From Cyclobacteriaceae bacterium (GTDB lineage: Bacteria; Bacteroidota; Bacteroidia; Cytophagales; Cyclobacteriaceae), in the NCBI GenBank assembly GCA_026989535.1, contig JALSJD010000048.1, positions 24,702 through 88,701 of the forward strand: a DNA stretch of 64,000 nucleotides. The letters run 5' to 3'. The notes under the pieces were generated by a model. The model ran no database searches and was not told the origin of the DNA. It saw only the letters and a program-made list of their open reading frames with translations. Positions 48,901-58,765 of this stretch are shown here, in pieces (position 1 is the first letter of the stretch; every line of letters starts with the position of its first letter). The translations under genes were made by a program, and so were the position numbers.

Positions 48901-50827
48901 CTATAAAGCAAGGCATGCCCGGTTTAATATTAAATCAGACAACCCGGAAAAGCCTGCCTTTTTGGGTAATAACGTGAGAGTGAGCTTTGATTTACCTTCT
49001 AAAAAGGCCGAAATTAATCCCGAAATAGCCGGAGATGCCGCCATCGAGTTTCCGTATGCCCAATTTAACACCTCCATTACACGAGCCGTTTGGGATTTGG
49101 AGAACCAGAAAGTGTTTATGTCTAAGCCCGAAAATGTACCCATAGAAGATTCGTACTTTTATACGACACGCAAAGATTTGGACTCCTTGGCATTTAATGC
49201 TACTGCGGCTGAATACGATATGCAAACGTTGGAGCTTAAAGTAAGCGGTATTCCGTACATTATAGTGGCCGATTCTAAAATTACACCCGAAAACGGAGAA
49301 GTGCTTATTTTAGAAGATGCAAGAATTGGCACATTAGTAAATACAACCATTATTTTAGATACATTAAATGAGTTTCATGAAGTATATGATGCCACTGTAA
49401 CTGTTATTTCCAGAAACGAGTTTGAAGGAGATGGAACCTACCGTTTTATCAACTCAGAAGAAGATACTTTTGCCATTCAACTAAGCGATTTTCACTTAGA
49501 AGAGTTTTCCGAAGGAAAAAGAGGACGAACAGCCAAGCACACCGTAGCAAATGGCACGATTGAAGAAGCAGACCAATTGGTAATATCGCCAGGTATGTTT
49601 TACCGTGGCAATGTAAAAATGTTGGCTCACAAGCCGGCCCTTGAGTTGGATGGTTTTGTTAAACTCGACCTAAAAAGTATTCCTGATTATGACACTTGGA
49701 TTGCGTATAATAGTAGTGGAGAACAAGAACAAGTGGTATTTAAATTTGATGAAAGTTTAACCTCTCAAGGCAAACTACTATCTGCCGGCCTCCATTTTAA
49801 GTACCAGGATTTTAGCTTATATAGTACGTTTTGTTATGATAAAGAAGACGAGCAGGACGAAGACTTTTTTAAACCTTCGGGTTTTTTAAGCTTTAAAGCG
49901 GATAGTAATGAGTTTGTGATTATAAGCAGAGATAAAGACCTTGGTTTATCCTACTCTGGCAAAGTATTTGGATATGACGAAATAACTCGAAATATTAGGT
50001 TCGAAGGTCCAGTGCGCTTTATTGATAATAGTAAAACGCGTGCCATTAAGGCCTCCGCCATTGGGCTGGGCAATATGGCTACCAACGAGCTCGAATTTAC
50101 CAGTTTTATGACTATGAATTTTAAAATACCAAGCGCATTATTTGATATGATGGGTGATGATTTTAAAAATGTGGTGGAAGAAATTGGTGCACCCGAAGCC
50201 ATTGAAGACCGAACGGAATTACTCTATTTAATGGCCGAAATCATAGGCAACCGAGCCACCAAAGCGTACGAAGAAAAATCATCTTTGGAGTATGTGCCAC
50301 TTGCATCAATGTCGCCAAATTTAGTAAGACCCCTTGTTTTTTCTAACATAAAATTTAAATGGAGCGAAGACCAAAAAGCTTTTTACAACGATGGGTTTGC
50401 GGGTATTTCTAATGTATTACGAACAGATATAAACGCAGAGTTTGAAAGCTTTTTCGAAATTAGAAAAACCGAAGGAGGAGAAACCATTAACTTATTTATA
50501 AAAGCATCTCCCGACTCATGGTATTATTTTAGTATGGAAGAAGATAAGCTGTTAATGTACTCCTCCAACGAAGCATTTAATACTTTTTTAACCAGTAAAA
50601 GCAATATGGGCAAAGCCAAAATTGGTGAGTTTCAATTTGGCCCCATCGACCGAGCTGAAACACTCCAATTTATTAATACATTTAGAGCCATCTATTTTGA
50701 TATTGATGAAGACTATAACCTTAGCGACCCTACTGCCATTGATGACTCCCCCATTACCCCCACAGATGACCTGCCTAAAGAAGACGATGGGTTTGGCGAT
50801 GAGGAGGAAGATGATGACGGGTTTTAA
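45944..50827 (+). CDS. very large secreted protein of unknown function
   Basis: 1627 aa with signal peptide MKKLLIIAVLGILSLKGQG. No membrane helices are evident after it. Visible parts are an N-terminal helical region (residues ~20-160), an acidic Glu-rich linker (~160-215), long beta-rich stretches in which motifs like FNGVDKFYLSQILDVSVDP and FEGDGTYRF recur in loosely repeated form, a Pro/Thr/Asn linker near 705-735, and an extremely acidic tail (LPKEDDGFGDEEEDDDGF). I do not recognise the family and see no T9SS sorting domain. It is monocistronic between prmA and the convergent CNNM gene. It is probably periplasmic or surface-associated; the acidic tail suggests calcium or protein binding, by inference only. 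Confidence 0.8.
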   Translation: MKKLLIIAVLGILSLKGQGQEFEFTYKLGVFGDEVRTLLSQTNNEEIAAIGESFAIAWKDYSPELQAKITKQTKQLKNQGAKTRGHLKEYFGALASAINDEHASAKVLTSFLLVSQKVLNEYPLSKSITFYQTTRLFFETGALYHSKGYQLYAQNREYVFLYGVEEIEPIEEPPATEEDVFEDWNEEENYDDAWGTSWEEDTTNFEEEPVNEIVVEEVLTRPILGPAIVFERVNLEITTPFDTSVVKNSKGALLIMAQVFVGQKGQFDWSSVGLSPDSVYVEFKGFEFDITQTLFYAKGANLTYIPMLEEPIPGVFEYKPQENKDPNKLSYPRFKSLSNTVNVQHLGGAEFYYKGGFSLAGKKIVSEGKFKGLAEIRVESAGGTKFKAKSFRFVFADSIVTAQLASIVIYDKYDSIYHPAVQVSYNLNSQTLIVTREKGDFRNTPYVASMYDINFTADMIKWHLPEDSLYVSTISARTEIPLLIQSNEYYDRNMFNEVVGLYDYNPLKLVLYYAQKEKTDQFYSDDLAEARKLDPKVLRGAMLDLMRRGYINYNTLSGEITLTEKAKHKGRAQKGKADYDNILLFSKIDRGFNGILDLASQEFHFNGVDKFYLSQILDVSVDPDSNRVTMMPNKDIKFNGKLAAGNFDYVGHEFIFRYDSFLVEMNQIDSIQFYILEEDSRGGKRKKVDNSLAGIPKEGLEVKIDSSATQPPAGTTTTGFDQTEAPTIANNNQPKDMSAISGTSGVLYISKPNNKAGKEVIPNYPKFKGGGTGSVVYFDRPEILGGAYDKSMYFKLPPFDLDSLSDSDFSAIQFVGTFFSNGWFPEFAENLHIMPDYSLGFEHSVPPEGYQLFGGNGRLFNRLSLDKRGLVGNGKLEFLTTVLESEAFIFYPDSVASSGFQYEMRNEEFNGVTFPHATAATYHMQWLPQKDSMYVRNIGEPFSLYEGDGTLDGSLIVTNKGVKGSGTLLTHNSETFSSNYSLGGESYKARHARFNIKSDNPEKPAFLGNNVRVSFDLPSKKAEINPEIAGDAAIEFPYAQFNTSITRAVWDLENQKVFMSKPENVPIEDSYFYTTRKDLDSLAFNATAAEYDMQTLELKVSGIPYIIVADSKITPENGEVLILEDARIGTLVNTTIILDTLNEFHEVYDATVTVISRNEFEGDGTYRFINSEEDTFAIQLSDFHLEEFSEGKRGRTAKHTVANGTIEEADQLVISPGMFYRGNVKMLAHKPALELDGFVKLDLKSIPDYDTWIAYNSSGEQEQVVFKFDESLTSQGKLLSAGLHFKYQDFSLYSTFCYDKEDEQDEDFFKPSGFLSFKADSNEFVIISRDKDLGLSYSGKVFGYDEITRNIRFEGPVRFIDNSKTRAIKASAIGLGNMATNELEFTSFMTMNFKIPSALFDMMGDDFKNVVEEIGAPEAIEDRTELLYLMAEIIGNRATKAYEEKSSLEYVPLASMSPNLVRPLVFSNIKFKWSEDQKAFYNDGFAGISNVLRTDINAEFESFFEIRKTEGGETINLFIKASPDSWYYFSMEEDKLLMYSSNEAFNTFLTSKSNMGKAKIGEFQFGPIDRAETLQFINTFRAIYFDIDEDYNLSDPTAIDDSPITPTDDLPKEDDGFGDEEEDDDGF

Positions 50828-50891
50828 AGGCAGGAATCTTATAAAGAAACATAAACCAACTTATAAAGTATCTGCTAAAGGCTAGTAAAAA

Positions 50892-52163
50892 CTAACCAAT
50901 TGTTAGTTTTATGGTGATAATGCGTTTTTCTTCCATTTCAACTATTTGTGCGGAAAAACCCTCAAAGTCAATCACTTGGCCTGCTTTCGGAATATCTCCT
51001 ATAATGGAGAGAATTAGACCTCCTAATGTTTCATATTCGCCTTCTGGGAGGTTCCAGCCGTACTTATCGTTTAGATACTCAACCTCGTGCCGTGCACTTA
51101 GTGTATAAGTGTTCTCATTTATTTTCTCTTCTTCCAAGGCTTCAACATCATGCTCGTCATGAATTTCGCCTACAATCTCCTCAATTAAGTCCTCTAAACA
51201 TACAAGGCCACTTGTGCCTCCGTATTCATCTACCACTACAGCAATTCCTTTTTTATCGGTTATAAATTTAACCATTAGCTCCTGAGCACGCATCGTTTCA
51301 GGCACAATCACTATGGGTGTCATAATTTGCTTTATGCCTTCGGGCTTTTTAAAAAGCTCATGTGCATGGCAGTACCCTAAAATATTATCGATATTGTACT
51401 CATACACCAGTACCTTGGAGTGGCCACTTTCTATTAACGATTCTGCGAGGTCTTCTATTTTAGCTGTAATATCAATCGCTACAATCTCCGTTCTGGGAAT
51501 CATACAGTCACGTATTTGTAAATTTTTAAACTCTATGGCATTTGTAAATATTTCTTCATCTACATCTGGTATGTCTTCTGCCCCAGGCACTAAGCCGGTT
51601 GGGGTTACTAAGTTTTTAAGGTAGGTGTTTAAATCGGCCAGCCCATATACAGGTTTAGATTCGCTGTATGGAAGCCTAAAAACGTAGGTAATTAATTGTT
51701 TAGATACCCACGTGATTATAGAAGTGAGTACCCAAAGCAAATAGTAGATTAACAACATAGGCAGAGCTAACCACTTAAGCACTCGGTTAGGCTCTAGCAT
51801 AAACAAACTTTTGGGCAAAAACTCGGCTGTAAACAACACAATGAGCGTAGATATTAACGTTTGCAGCACCAAGTGGCTGATTGGCTGATTGATAACAGCA
51901 GGTAGTGTTTGGCTTAGCCAAGGGTCAATGGCTTTGGCCATAAAGATGCCGTAAACTACCAAGGCAATATTATTGCCAATAAGCGTAGTGCCTAAAAAGC
52001 CTGATTGGTTGGTTAAAAATTTAGCTAATATCTTATCAGACCAATCTCCACTTTTTGCTTGCACTTCTAACTGCAATTTATTAGCAGAGATAAAAGCTAT
52101 TTCTATTCCTGAGAAAAAAGCAGAAAAGAATAAGGCAATCAGTATGATATTTAGGTCTTCCAA
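50892..52163 (-). CDS. CNNM/CBS/CorC-domain membrane protein (HlyC/CorC family, GldE-like)
   Basis: 423 aa. The CNNM (DUF21) membrane domain is at residues 1-~180 (NIILIALFFSAFFSGIEIAFISANKL; GNNIALVVYGIFMAKA). Two CBS domains (~190-310: IRDCMIPRTEIVAIDI, IMTPIVIVPETMRAQELM, KKGIAVVVDEYGGTSGLV) and a C-terminal CorC_HlyC domain (YLNDKYGWNLPEGEYETLGGLIL) follow. Family members take part in magnesium or cobalt efflux; Bacteroidota also have the gliding-associated paralogue GldE, from which this cannot be separated by sight. It is preceded, 14 bases away, by a small membrane protein gene on the same strand. Confidence 0.9.
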   Translation of the reverse strand: MEDLNIILIALFFSAFFSGIEIAFISANKLQLEVQAKSGDWSDKILAKFLTNQSGFLGTTLIGNNIALVVYGIFMAKAIDPWLSQTLPAVINQPISHLVLQTLISTLIVLFTAEFLPKSLFMLEPNRVLKWLALPMLLIYYLLWVLTSIITWVSKQLITYVFRLPYSESKPVYGLADLNTYLKNLVTPTGLVPGAEDIPDVDEEIFTNAIEFKNLQIRDCMIPRTEIVAIDITAKIEDLAESLIESGHSKVLVYEYNIDNILGYCHAHELFKKPEGIKQIMTPIVIVPETMRAQELMVKFITDKKGIAVVVDEYGGTSGLVCLEDLIEEIVGEIHDEHDVEALEEEKINENTYTLSARHEVEYLNDKYGWNLPEGEYETLGGLILSIIGDIPKAGQVIDFEGFSAQIVEMEEKRIITIKLTIG

Positions 52164-52177
52164 CGAATTTTGTTCTC

Positions 52178-52417
52178 CTAATGATTTCGATTCATATAGC
52201 GCTTAGCCCTTCGGTTCATCGGAGGTTTGTTTTCTTCTTGTTTTTTCTTGTTTTTTCTAATTTGGTAATATAAAAACAAGGCAATTGATACCATAAAAAT
52301 CCAATACGAATTTTCAAATCCACTATTAATGGTTTCGTTAATTCCTATTATTATTATACCTCCACTAAAAAATAGCAGTAATATATTTATAAGGTTCGTT
52401 TTTGGCTTTTCTTGCAT
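52178..52417 (-). CDS. small two-helix membrane protein
   Basis: 79 aa with two hydrophobic helices (LINILLLFFSGGIIIIGI and SYWIFMVSIALFLYYQI) and a very basic C-terminal tail (RKNKKKQEENKPPMNRRAKRYMNRNH). No family recognised. The short spacing to the CNNM gene and the credible membrane topology support it as a real gene, possibly an accessory to its neighbour. Confidence 0.6.
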   Translation of the reverse strand: MQEKPKTNLINILLLFFSGGIIIIGINETINSGFENSYWIFMVSIALFLYYQIRKNKKKQEENKPPMNRRAKRYMNRNH

Positions 52418-52790
52418 TTTGTTATACGCGTTACAATATTATTAGCAAAAGTAAATATTTAGGAGGAACAAACAGAACCTGTGATAGATTACTGCTTTTT
52501 AGCTCCTGTTCATAAACGCCAATAAACAAAAATCAAATACCTGCCGACTGGCTGAAACCTCCATAATAAAAATTAAAAAAAACCTGCTAAGAGTTTGATT
52601 ATTAGATATTAACCCCCATCAGAGTCCTCTGCGAGAGACTCTGATGGGGGTACTTTGTCATAACTTTAGTTTTTTTTATAAAGTTAAACAATTGCGACAA
52701 TTTGAAAGGCATCCTTTTTTTTAGCAGACCCTCAATAATAGCCCAAGAAAAAGGTTCTATTATAAAAACCCTATATTTTTCGCAAACTTA
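52418..52790. other. divergent spacer with a very strong orphan hairpin
   Basis: Between the small membrane-protein gene (leftward) and the met operon promoter (rightward). It contains ACCCCCATCAGAGTC (52612-52626) pairing perfectly with GACTCTGATGGGGGT (52637-52651). No transcript from either flanking gene should read toward it, so it is unexplained as a terminator. No gene was found. Confidence 0.6.
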
Positions 52791-52822
52791 TTTGGAAACA
52801 TTCTAAATGCTATTTAGGTTTG
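52791..52822 (+). promoter_or_regulatory. promoter of the met leader/operon
   Basis: TTTG (52791-52794), a 20-base spacer and TAGGTTTG (52815-52822) match the Bacteroidota -33/-7 consensus exactly. Transcription should begin just before the riboswitch at 52841. Confidence 0.7.
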
Positions 52823-52840
52823 CACCTTCAATTAGATACT

Positions 52841-52961
52841 CGTTCAAGAGTGTCCAGTTTATAAAGAAGCGTGGAGAGGCAGGCTCTAAGAAGCGCTAGC
52901 AACCACTCTGGTTCTGCATTAAAGAAACAGAAAAGGTGCTAAATCCTGATCCCAAGGAACG
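52841..52961 (+). ncRNA. SAM riboswitch (S-box/SAM-I clan)
   Basis: The conserved pieces occur in order: CGTTCAAGAG at the 5' end, GGAGAGGCAGG, AGAAGCGCTAGCAACC and AAGGTGCTAAATCC. The P1 helix is visible as CGTTC (52841-52845) pairing with GAACG (52957-52961). A hairpin GTTTATCA-AG-TGATAAAC follows directly and may belong to the expression platform. It lies upstream of OsmC-metY-metX, a classic S-box target, and should reduce expression when SAM is plentiful. The assignment rests on motif reading, not a covariance search. Confidence 0.8.
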
Positions 52962-53002
52962 TTTATCAAGTGATAAACACGGGAGAATATAAGTTGTATA
53001 TA

Positions 53003-53122
53003 ATGAAAAATTCAATTCAACACCAGTCAGGATATCAAAGCACCAACTTGTCGCTTTGCGATACCCTTCTTTCTTTTTTTAAGCACTCATATTATAGTAT
53101 GTGTTGCTGTAGCTGCTGCTAA
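53003..53122 (+). CDS. 39-aa cysteine-ending leader peptide of the met operon
   Basis: An ATG 41 bases after the riboswitch P1 helix opens a 39-codon frame to TAA. Its last seven codons read MCCCSCC, with an alternative internal start at 53099. Six of the seven final codons are Cys or Ser, and all are in frame with the longer ORF. A Cys-rich leader before a sulfhydrylase gene suggests ribosome stalling when Cys-tRNA is low, as in amino-acid attenuators. It is too short for the ORF track. A weak hairpin with T-run follows 22 bases later. The ORF is seen; the regulatory role is inference. Confidence 0.6.
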   Translation: MKNSIQHQSGYQSTNLSLCDTLLSFFKHSYYSMCCCSCC

Positions 53123-53144
53123 GGCACACTTTTAAGTAAGGCTC

Positions 53145-53165
53145 TTAGCTTGCTAATAGTTTTTC
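53145..53165 (+). terminator. possible attenuator hairpin
   Basis: TTAGC-TT-GCTAA followed by TAGTTTTT, 22 bases after the Cys-rich leader stop. The stem is only 5 bp, so the call is weak; it matters because of its position between leader ORF and operon. Confidence 0.3.
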
Positions 53166-53293
53166 TCCCTGTTAAAATGGGTGTAGAAAACACTATCGCA
53201 AAAATCCAATCTCTTACCGGCAGTTTGCAAAATTTGTAAACAGAGTTGTCGGTTCAATCTTTATTTTACACCATTTCAAAAATAAGTATCATT

Positions 53294-55055
<1,762 letters not shown>

Positions 55056-55056
<1 letters not shown>

Positions 55057-56081
55057 TGAACCAATTGCCGTCTAAAGTTTCTGTTTTTAAATATAACCAA
55101 GAGTTTAGTTTGGAGTGTGGCAGCACACTCCCTAAACTGGAGGTTGCCTATACAACCCATGGTACATTATCGGCCAATAAAAACAATGTAGTATGGGTGT
55201 TTCATGCCCTTACGGCAAATGCAAATCCTTTAGAATGGTGGCCGGGGCTAGTTGGTAAAGATTTCCTTCTCAACCCTGATAACTATTTTATTGTGTGTGC
55301 TAACATACTGGGTTCTTGCTATGGCACCACGGGCCCTGGTAGCATTAACCCTGCCACTGGGCAAAAATACGGCATGGATTTTCCTTTAATTACCATTAGA
55401 GATATGGTAAATGCACATGAGCTTTTGAGAAAAGAATTAGGTATTGATAGCATTTATTTAGGAATTGGGGGTTCAATGGGAGGGCAGCAATTATTAGAGT
55501 GGAATGTAATGAACCCTAGCTTATTTAAAAACAGTTGCCTTATTGCAGCTAATATGAGGCATTCGGCCTGGGGAATCGCTTTTAACTCGGCACAGCGGCT
55601 GGCCATGGAAGCAGACCAAACGCTACATTTTAAAGAGGAAGGGGCAGGCAGAAATGGATTGAAGGCTGCACGAGCCATCGCAATGCTTTCGTATAGAAAC
55701 GCCACTATTTATAGAAAAAAACAAACCGATACCGAAGATAAAATTGATGGTTTTAAGGCAGATAGTTACCAATACTATCAAGGCGAAAAACTATGTAATA
55801 GATTTACTGCACATGCTTATTGGTATTTAACCAAGGCTATGGATAGCCATAATGTTGGAAGAAACAGGAAGGCAATTCGTAAAGAACTTAAACAGGTAGA
55901 GTCCAATGTATTGGTAATTGGTATTAAAACAGATTTGCTTTTTTCGTATATAGAGCAAAAATTTATAGCCGCAAATTTTAAAAATGGCAAATTCGAACTA
56001 ATAGAATCGTTATACGGGCACGATGGGTTTTTAATTGAAACCGATAAAATTAGTGACCTTATTAAAGGTTTTTTGGATTAA
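55056..56081 (+). CDS. metX: homoserine O-acetyltransferase
   Basis: 341 aa, alpha/beta hydrolase fold. It has HALTANANPLEWWPGLVG near the N-terminus, PGSINPATGQKYGMDFPLITIRDMV, the nucleophile serine in LGIGGSMGGQQLLEW, the catalytic Asp in IKTDLLFSYIEQ and His in YGHDGFLIE. It acetylates homoserine and so provides the substrate for MetY. The acyl group (acetyl or succinyl) cannot be fixed by sight, but the MetY partner favours acetyl. Last gene of the met operon. Confidence 0.95.
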
Positions 56082-56790
56082 TTAAGTGTCTGTCCATAAG
56101 GTCGGCTCTCTGCGTTATACCTAAATTGAGCGATTCACTAAAGCGATAAGCACTAATGTACTGAGTTAAAAAGACTTCCAAAAATCCTCACAATACCTTT
56201 CAGGTGTTCCTGCGTTTTTTGTAAGCTTTTAATTCTCAGTCTCTTAGCACCAGCCAAAAGGCAGGCAGGCTTTCTCACCTCTACTGAATCGCTCAATCTA
56301 GGTTATACTCATTTTAAAAATGCTCATCCCGAGTATCGGAACTCCACTTTTTGAAATTTCGCAAGCCTTTGCCCACCGTACTTTGTACTAAGGAAGGCGA
56401 GGCTTAATAGCCAACTTTCTGAATCAGACACCGAGTTTATAGATGGGTACTTTTGTATGCAGGCATGTTCTTTCGGCTATGCCTATACTTGGTGGCATAA
56501 AATGAATAATGAATATCTCCGCCTGCCACATAAATAACTTGCAAAGTTGGGCCAGGGTTAACCTCCGCCAATTGGCAGATAAGAGATGTCTTGAATACTT
56601 CAAAATTCGTTAATCGATGTTCGATATGTTTTAAAACATGCGTGTCGCTTCGCAACCGCTAAAGCTTTTAGCGAACGCGGAGAAGCTTTAGCATAAGCAC
56701 AAAAACTGCCAAAGCCCCCTTCTAAAAAGGTGTATTTTACTCCGTTTAAAATAATGTTGTAAAGGTGCTACTGCTTATTTTTGAGAACAA
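56082..56790. other. repeat-rich intergenic region
   Basis: 709 bases holding the 56116-56307 inverted-repeat element, then AT-balanced DNA with a perfect CGCTAAA-GCT-TTTAGCG hairpin (56657-56673). The track ORF 56437-56655 has no recognisable family and sits in this repeat-like DNA. Confidence 0.55.
56116..56307. mobile_element. 192-bp MITE-like element
   Basis: Left end TATACCTAAATTGAGCGATTCA and right end, reversed, TATAACCTAGATTGAGCGATTCA match except for one gap and one mismatch. No coding capacity and no clear target duplication. The left end recurs, reversed, at 9915-9946 with one mismatch over 32 bases. Confidence 0.6.
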
Positions 56791-57984
56791 TTGAAAACAA
56801 AAACCCTCATAGCCTTTGCTTATTTTTTAGTTGCCGCTGTTTTCGGTTTGCTTATGCGGTTTGCTTTTGTACAAAATCTTGGAGTACCCTATAAACACCT
56901 ACTACATACGCATTCGCATATTGCATTGCTAGGCTGGCTATATAATTTAACCTTGTTATTTATTGGCTACCAGTTTTTTAAAGAGGATTTAAAAACGTTT
57001 AATCGTATATTTTGGGTTAGCCAAATTACCTTTTTAGGGATGATGTTTTCATTTCCTTTTCAAGGGTATGCATTTTGGTCAATTAGCTTTTCAACGCTGT
57101 ACTTATTTGCCAGTTATTGGTTAATCTTCAAGATTTACAAATCATCCCAAAAGCTGAAGCAGCAAGCTGAATACAAGCTCATAAGGGCAGGATCTGTGTT
57201 TCTGTTTTTATCGAGCATCGGGCCATTTGCACTTGGTGGCATACTTGCAACAGGTTTGCACCAAACTATTTGGTATAACCTATCTGTCTTTTGGTTTTTG
57301 CATTTTTTATTTAATGGATTTTTCTACACTGTTTTTTTGGCTTTACTCATCAAAGAACTAAAAAAACCTATTGCTATTTCTGCTAAAAAAATTAAATGGG
57401 TGTATGCTTTAACCGTGTTTTCGGTTATCCCATTATATGCTGAGTTTGCGCTCGATTTAGTGGAGCTTAATTGGCTAATAATAATTGCATTTTTAGGGGC
57501 ATTTGCCCAATTGGTAAGTGTAGGGTTACTGTTTAAAGAACTCACACTTTATTTTAAGCAAATCAAGTCGTTCTTAAAAAAAGTTATTTTTGGGTTGTCG
57601 GTTATTAGTTTACTGCTAAAAGTAAGTTTCCAATTACTAGCTAGTTTTCCAGCATTAAACGCCTTGGTGTTTAACTCTAAGCCAACCCTCATTATTGGGT
57701 ATTTGCACCTGGTAATGTTGGGTATGTTTAGCTTATTCTTTATTTGGGCATTGCTGCAACAAAAAATTATAAAGGCTAACAAACTCTTTAAGTGGGGTGT
57801 TTGGGTTTTTATTTCAGGGATTCTATCTTCTGAAATCGTATTATTTACCCAAGGGTTAGCCAATTATTTTTGGCAATATAACCTGCCTAATTATTATGTG
57901 GTATTATACTCGGCAAGTGCACTTTTGCCTTTAGGGATTTTGGGGATGCTAGTTTCATTGTTTTTCTCTCGCAAATTGCGCTGA
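56791..57984 (+). CDS. polytopic membrane protein of unknown function
   Basis: 397 aa with about 12 hydrophobic helices. It starts at a TTG (56791); the next Met is inside the first helix. The motif LLHTHSHIALLGWLYNL near residue 40 and the later HFLFNGFFYTV and IGYLHLVMLGMFSLF have histidines in helices, as in haem-copper oxidase-like or NnrS-like proteins. I infer a possible haem- or metal-binding membrane protein but cannot name a family. It is monocistronic, flanked by repeat elements on both sides. Confidence 0.75.
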   Translation: MKTKTLIAFAYFLVAAVFGLLMRFAFVQNLGVPYKHLLHTHSHIALLGWLYNLTLLFIGYQFFKEDLKTFNRIFWVSQITFLGMMFSFPFQGYAFWSISFSTLYLFASYWLIFKIYKSSQKLKQQAEYKLIRAGSVFLFLSSIGPFALGGILATGLHQTIWYNLSVFWFLHFLFNGFFYTVFLALLIKELKKPIAISAKKIKWVYALTVFSVIPLYAEFALDLVELNWLIIIAFLGAFAQLVSVGLLFKELTLYFKQIKSFLKKVIFGLSVISLLLKVSFQLLASFPALNALVFNSKPTLIIGYLHLVMLGMFSLFFIWALLQQKIIKANKLFKWGVWVFISGILSSEIVLFTQGLANYFWQYNLPNYYVVLYSASALLPLGILGMLVSLFFSRKLR

Positions 57985-58019
57985 TTTTTCGCAGAAGGGG
58001 CAGCTCTTATTTTACAGAG

Positions 58020-58218
58020 GAGTCCACTCCGAAAACAGACATTTTTCACAAAAAGAGTTATTTTGGATGAGATTTTTATTTTTCGAGATTCGGTAATGCC
58101 TTGCTCTGCCATAGCGGCTACGCAAAGGCGATGCTTGAGTATCAGCTAATTGAGGGAAACGAAAAGGTCGCCATCCGCGGTTGGCAGGATTGATTTTGAG
58201 TGTTTTCAGAGTGGACTC
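58020..58218. mobile_element. long form (199 bp) of the GAGTCCACTC inverted-repeat element
   Basis: Ends GAGTCCACTCCGAAAACA and, reversed, GAGTCCACTCTGAAAACA match at 17 of 18 positions. Flanks read ACAGAG on the left and ACAGAT on the right, a possible imperfect 6-base target duplication. A 72-bp deleted copy is at 32362-32433. Its right end supplies part of the TGA that ends the broken DUF1801 gene. Confidence 0.7.
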
Positions 58219-58765
58219 ACAGATACAACCCAATAGCCTCCTCTAAAATCTCATTAATCACTTCAATGGGCAGGTCTTCTTTAGCCTGTATAATTCATGA
58301 ATCTTCGTGATGAGCATTTCAAGTGGCTGTTAATCAGGTACTCACGGAGAATTTTGAAACGGAAGCGTAGCGAGCTACGTTGAGTAGCAAAATTTGAGTA
58401 AAGCCTGTACCGTACTTTAGTCGGTATGCCTGAGTGATAGTCAATTGGAATGCGTAATAGATTATTCATGAATTATACAGGTTAGGGTTAATTCGTAAAA
58501 TTTTCATTCGTTTACGATTGCCTTGCTCTAGTAATGGGTGGTCTATATTTCTGCCTTCTACAAAGCCAATGTAGGGCAAGCCTGTTTTTCGGTCGCTCCA
58601 AAAGTAGCAGAACATTTTTTTCTTATAAAGAAAAAAGGGCAGGCGGTATTTCCAAGCCTCTGTAATATGCTCATTATACTCTACAATATAATCTCGTAGG
58701 GCTTGCATACAGCTTTTGGTTGGCTCTTGCAGGTTAAGGAAGTAATTATCTATATCGCGTAGCAT
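58217..58765 (-). pseudogene. DUF1801 family gene interrupted by a MITE-like element
   Basis: The 5' part (58765 to about 58482) encodes 96 residues of a DUF1801 protein: YFLNLQEPTKSCMQALRDYIV, then WKYRLPFFLYKKKMFCYFW and PYIGFVEGRNIDHPLLEQG. After MKILRINP the frame enters a 197-bp inserted element and stops within a few codons. The missing end, KEDLPIEVINEILEEAIGLYL and a stop, is encoded just beyond the element (58281 to 58217). Removing the element plus one copy of the TTAG duplication restores a continuous frame. The shortened protein may or may not fold, so the gene could be a pseudogene or a truncated functional gene. Confidence 0.85.
58285..58481. mobile_element. 197-bp MITE with perfect 18-bp ends and TTAG target duplication
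   Basis: CCTGTATAATTCATGAAT at 58285-58302 and its exact reverse complement at 58464-58481. TTAG flanks both sides (58281-58284 and 58482-58485). The core contains GCGTAGCGAGCTACG flanked by AATTTTG and AAAATTT, the same design as the core of the element at 28942-29098. Non-coding; the track ORF 58281-58469 is an artefact. Confidence 0.88.

Noticed and set aside
53099-53122. MCCCSCC as a free seven-codon leader starting at its own ATG
   Set aside because: Possible, but the frame is open for 32 codons upstream to an ATG soon after the riboswitch, so the 39-codon version is preferred; both end the same way.
56437-56655. 72-aa ORF on the minus strand
   Set aside because: Lies in repeat-like intergenic DNA; the translation matches nothing I know and overlaps hairpin sequence.
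58012-58233. 73-aa ORF on the minus strand
   Set aside because: It is the translation of the 199-bp inverted-repeat element.
58281-58469. 62-aa ORF on the minus strand
   Set aside because: It lies inside the 197-bp MITE that interrupts the DUF1801 gene.
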